Shown here piece after piece: positions 61,804 to 64,000 of a stretch of 64,000 nucleotides of DNA (position 1 is the first letter of the stretch; every line of letters begins with the position of its first letter). The notes under the pieces are model-generated. The model was given only the letters and a program-made list of their open reading frames with translations, did not search any database and was not told where the DNA came from. A program made the position numbers and the translations under genes. Source of the DNA: Streptomyces sp. NBC_01233 (lineage in GTDB: Bacteria > Actinomycetota > Actinomycetes > Streptomycetales > Streptomycetaceae); the NCBI RefSeq assembly GCF_035989305.1, contig NZ_CP108514.1, forward strand, positions 6,056,501-6,120,500, given 5' to 3'.

Positions 61804-62433
61804 GTGGAACTGGCCCATTACTCGGACTTCGCCGTGCGCCTGGTCAACACCGAGGAGCCGGCCCGCAACAAGGACGAGCTCACCTCCGTGGACGCCGTCC
61901 GTGCCCTGTTCGGCGCAAGCGTGCAGATGGCCCGCCGCGTCACCGACACCGACGTCACCCGCTTCCGCAACGTACGGGCCCGGCTGCGCGCCGTCTTCGA
62001 AGCCGCCGACGGCGGTGACCACGTCCTCGCGGTCGACCTGCTGAACTCGCTGCTCATGGAGTTCCCGGTCAGCCCCCAGGTCTCCGGGCACACGACCATC
62101 GGCGAGGACGGCCGCCCCGACTGGCACATCCACCTCGCCGAGCACCCCTCGAACGCATCGGCGGGCTACGCCGCCATGGCGGCCATGGGCCTGGCCTTCG
62201 CCCTCACCGAGCACGGCCCCGACCGCCTCGGCCTGTGCCAGGCGGCGCCCTGCCGCAACGCCTACCTCGACACCTCCACCAACCGCTCCCGGCGCTACTG
62301 CTCCGACCGCTGCGCCACCCGTGCGAACGTGGCCGCCTACCGCGCCCGCAAGCGGCTGGAGGCCGAGGCGTCCGCCCGCAGCGGGCGCAGCGCCGACACC
62401 GCCCAGGACAGCCGGGCCCTCAGCGAACGCTGA
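61804..62433 (+). CDS. CGNR zinc-finger (ABATE-domain) regulator
   Basis: 209 residues from GTG 61804. An ABATE domain (~1-125, 'DFAVRLVNTEEPARNKDELT') is followed by a C-terminal CGNR zinc ribbon 'RLGLCQAAPCRNAYLD' and 'RRYCSDRCATRANVAAYRAR', with four Cys. A putative transcription factor of the CGNR family, divergent from the methyltransferase it may control. Its 3' end overlaps the convergent sodX gene by 97 bases. Confidence 0.9.
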   Translation: MELAHYSDFAVRLVNTEEPARNKDELTSVDAVRALFGASVQMARRVTDTDVTRFRNVRARLRAVFEAADGGDHVLAVDLLNSLLMEFPVSPQVSGHTTIGEDGRPDWHIHLAEHPSNASAGYAAMAAMGLAFALTEHGPDRLGLCQAAPCRNAYLDTSTNRSRRYCSDRCATRANVAAYRARKRLEAEASARSGRSADTAQDSRALSER

Positions 62434-62759
62434 TCCTCCTCGCGCGGCCGGAAGCGCAGCACCGCCGTCGCCAGCACCAGCTCGCCGGGCACCGGCCCGT
62501 AGACGGTGCTGTCACCGGTCGCGTTGTACGGGTTGTCGCCCAGTACCCACCAGCAGCCGCCCGGCCGGCGCTCCACCGCCCGCTTGATCACCAGCAGGTC
62601 CTGCTGGAAGGGATGGCGCAGCACCACCACGTCACCCGGGCGGACGGCGGCCCCGTACCGGACCACGACCTGGTCCCCGTTGGTCAACGTGGGCACCATC
62701 GACGCCCCCGTCACCTCCACCACCCCGAACCGCTTGCGCGGGCGCCCGTACTCCACCAT
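62337..62759 (-). CDS. sodX: nickel superoxide dismutase maturation protease SodX
   Basis: 140 residues. S26 signal-peptidase fold with the catalytic Ser in 'EVTGASMVPTLTNGD' and Lys in 'LLVIKRAVERR', and 'GCWWVLGDNPYNATGDS'. It trims the N-terminal propeptide of SodN so that His1 can bind Ni. It is divergent from sodN, the conserved sodN-sodX pairing. The last 97 bases overlap the CGNR gene. Confidence 0.93.
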   Translation of the reverse strand: MVEYGRPRKRFGVVEVTGASMVPTLTNGDQVVVRYGAAVRPGDVVVLRHPFQQDLLVIKRAVERRPGGCWWVLGDNPYNATGDSTVYGPVPGELVLATAVLRFRPREEDQRSLRARLSWAVSALRPLRADASASSRLRAR

Positions 62760-62929
62760 GCGTGTCCTCCTCGTCCCCCCGCATGCTGCCGCACCGGTCC
62801 GTACATTCGCTCACCGGTCCGGCCGCGCCCCTGGACTTTTGTCCTAAGCCCATGGGGGCGCCCGCGAAATCCGGTTGTTCAGCGAGTAATCTCCCCCTTG
62901 AGAAGACGATCACGAGGAGGACAAACTCC

Positions 62930-63325
62930 ATGCTTTCCCGCCTCTTCGCCCCCAAGGCGAAGGTCTCCGCCCACTGCGATCTTCCGTGCGGCGTGTACGA
63001 CCCTGCCCAGGCCCGCATCGAGGCCGAGTCCGTCAAGGCCGTGCAGGAGAAGTACCAGGCCAACGACGACGCCGACTTCCGCGCGCGCGCCATCACCATC
63101 AAGGAGCAGCGCGCCGAGCTCGCCAAGCACCACGTCTCGGTGCTGTGGAGCGACTACTTCAAGCCGCCGCACTTCGAGAAGTACCCCCAGCTGCACACCC
63201 TGGTCAACGACACCCTGAAGGCCCTCTCGGCCGCCAAGGCGTCCAACGACCCGGCGACCGGCGCGAAGGCTCTCGAGCTCATCGCCGAGATCGACCGCAT
63301 CTTCTGGGAGACCAAGGCCGCCTGA
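62930..63325 (+). CDS. sodN: nickel-containing superoxide dismutase SodN
   Basis: 131 residues. The 14-residue propeptide 'MLSRLFAPKAKVSA' is followed by the Ni hook 'HCDLPCGVYD', giving mature His1, Cys2 and Cys6. The rest is a four-helix bundle, six copies of which assemble. Converts superoxide to peroxide and oxygen in the cytoplasm. Ribosome site gaggagg precedes ATG 62930. Divergent from its maturase SodX. Confidence 0.97.
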   Translation: MLSRLFAPKAKVSAHCDLPCGVYDPAQARIEAESVKAVQEKYQANDDADFRARAITIKEQRAELAKHHVSVLWSDYFKPPHFEKYPQLHTLVNDTLKALSAAKASNDPATGAKALELIAEIDRIFWETKAA

Positions 63326-63379
63326 TCCGGCGCCTCGTACCTCCTGCTCGCGCCTGCCCGGGCGGGCCGGCGCGACGAC

Positions 63380-63420
63380 GAGAACGGCCCGACTGCCTCT
63401 GGCAGCCGGGCCGTTCTCGT
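63380..63420. terminator. bidirectional terminator after sodN
   Basis: 19-bp stem with one mismatch (63380-63398 with 63402-63420), 3-base loop, then ttcttcg on the plus strand. Confidence 0.75.
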
Positions 63421-63462
63421 TCTTCGCTCCTCGGCTCCGCGTCCTGCGGGTACGCGCCGTGC

Positions 63463-63651
63463 TCACTCGTCGGCGTCGTCGTCCTCGTCGTCCAGGCGGG
63501 CCAGCCAGGTGGCCAGGCGTTCCACCGGGACCTCGAAGTCCGGGTTCAGGTCGACGAAGGTGCGCAGCTGCTCGGCGAGCCACTCGAAGGTGACCTCCTC
63601 CTCGCCGCGCCGCTTCTCCAGCTCCTCGATGCCGCGATCGGTGAAGTACAA
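63463..63651 (-). CDS. small DUF6104-type acidic protein
   Basis: 62 residues. 'YFTDRGIEELEKRRGEEEVT' and 'FEVPVERLATWLARLDDEDD' match a short actinobacterial family of unknown function, usually encoded near sodN. The C-terminus is a run of Asp/Glu. ATG 63651. No catalytic motif. Confidence 0.8.
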   Translation of the reverse strand: MYFTDRGIEELEKRRGEEEVTFEWLAEQLRTFVDLNPDFEVPVERLATWLARLDDEDDDADE

Positions 63652-63780
63652 GTCGGGCTCCGTGCCGTGATGTGGTGTGCAGGGGGTGTTTCCCGCCAGG
63701 ATAATCCGAGGAGCCGAAGAGGCCTCCCGCCCGTGGCGTCCCCGGGGCTAGCCTGGATGCCCAACGAGCGGGGGGCGTGG

Positions 63781-64000
63781 ATGAGGGACGGGCGCACGAC
63801 CGGCTCGGCGCGCGCCTTCGAGCTCCTCGAGCCCCTCGTCCAGGCCGCGACCGTACGCGTTCACGCCCCCCCGGGCGGGTATGACAACCCCGGCAGCCAT
63901 CGGACCGGTCCCACGTGGGGGAGCGGTTTCTTCATCGCCCCCGGCTGGGTCCTGACGTGCGCGCACGTGGTCGGCGAAGGGGGTGCTGCGGTGCGTCTGA
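63781..64000 (+). CDS. trypsin-like serine protease, 5' end (3' partial)
   Basis: The frame from ATG 63781 runs off the window after 73 codons. It contains 'WGSGFFIAPGWVLTCAHVVG', the strand and catalytic His (about residue 64) of a trypsin/HtrA-like peptidase. No signal peptide precedes it, so it may be a cytoplasmic, multi-domain protease of the kind found in Streptomyces effector-like systems; the remaining catalytic residues and any further domains lie outside. Confidence 0.8.
   Translation, partial: MRDGRTTGSARAFELLEPLVQAATVRVHAPPGGYDNPGSHRTGPTWGSGFFIAPGWVLTCAHVVGEGGAAVRL

Overview
The window is a chromosomal core segment of a Streptomyces (or very close relative). It has very high G+C, GTG/TTG starts, tightly packed operons, and actinomycete marker genes: WblE (WhiB-like), SigR/RsrA, SigH/PrsH, DasR, NsrR, Ni-superoxide dismutase and a class Ia RNR operon under a B12 riboswitch. 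Gene content and order resemble the S. coelicolor region that runs from aroA through sigR-rsrA, nrdAB, dasRABC, wblE, sigH and sodN. About 70 genes are supported. One insertion sequence and several decayed or rearranged loci are the accessory elements.

Layout. 1-6.4 kb: the 3' end of a Sel1-repeat gene, a decayed divergent TetR/FAD-monooxygenase pair, initiator tRNA, the CatR-CatA peroxide module, a CBS protein, a HisN-type phosphatase, a TetR regulator and an SMR exporter. 6.4-12.4 kb: rsgA-aroA, an M50 protease, an SRAP DNA-protein crosslink repair protein, an alpha/beta hydrolase, and the thiol-stress operon sigR-rsrA with a textbook sigma-R promoter. 12.5-18.6 kb: an HD-GYP protein coupled to a degenerate HD protein, a TPR protein, peptide deformylase, a GlxA-type AraC regulator and a small membrane protein. 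18.7-25.5 kb: nrdAB with NrdR boxes and a cobalamin riboswitch, a GNAT, and cstA with its small partner.

25.6-34.5 kb is the N-acetylglucosamine/chitobiose locus: DasR faces dasA-dasBC-dasD, followed by nagB, with three recognisable DasR (dre) sites. An IS30-family element and a truncated gene remnant now lie between dasD and nagB. 34.6-43.7 kb: an SDR/TetR pair, a PdtaS-type sensor kinase, wblE, a lipid kinase, prsH-sigH, a UBP zinc finger and a cation/proton antiporter. 43.7-48.7 kb is the most unusual part: a 15-bp minisatellite, an in-frame chimera of a flavohemoglobin with the C-terminal part of an ACC-deaminase/D-cysteine desulfhydrase-type enzyme that still sits downstream of NsrR and NsrR-like sites, and a family 2B encapsulin shell gene followed six bases later by a polyprenyl diphosphate synthase, its likely cargo.

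48.8-64 kb: GNAT, DHFR-like protein, snapalysin with its divergent LysR regulator, DUF4097/PadR operon, Clp-N/HTH operon, quinone oxidoreductase, malic enzyme, a polar amino-acid ABC operon, a methyltransferase, a CGNR regulator, divergent sodX/sodN, and the 5' end of a trypsin-like protease gene.

The best candidates for undescribed biology are the Hmp-deaminase chimera (43929-45341) and the encapsulin/prenyl-synthase pair (46202-48657). All calls are from reading the sequence; no database search was possible.
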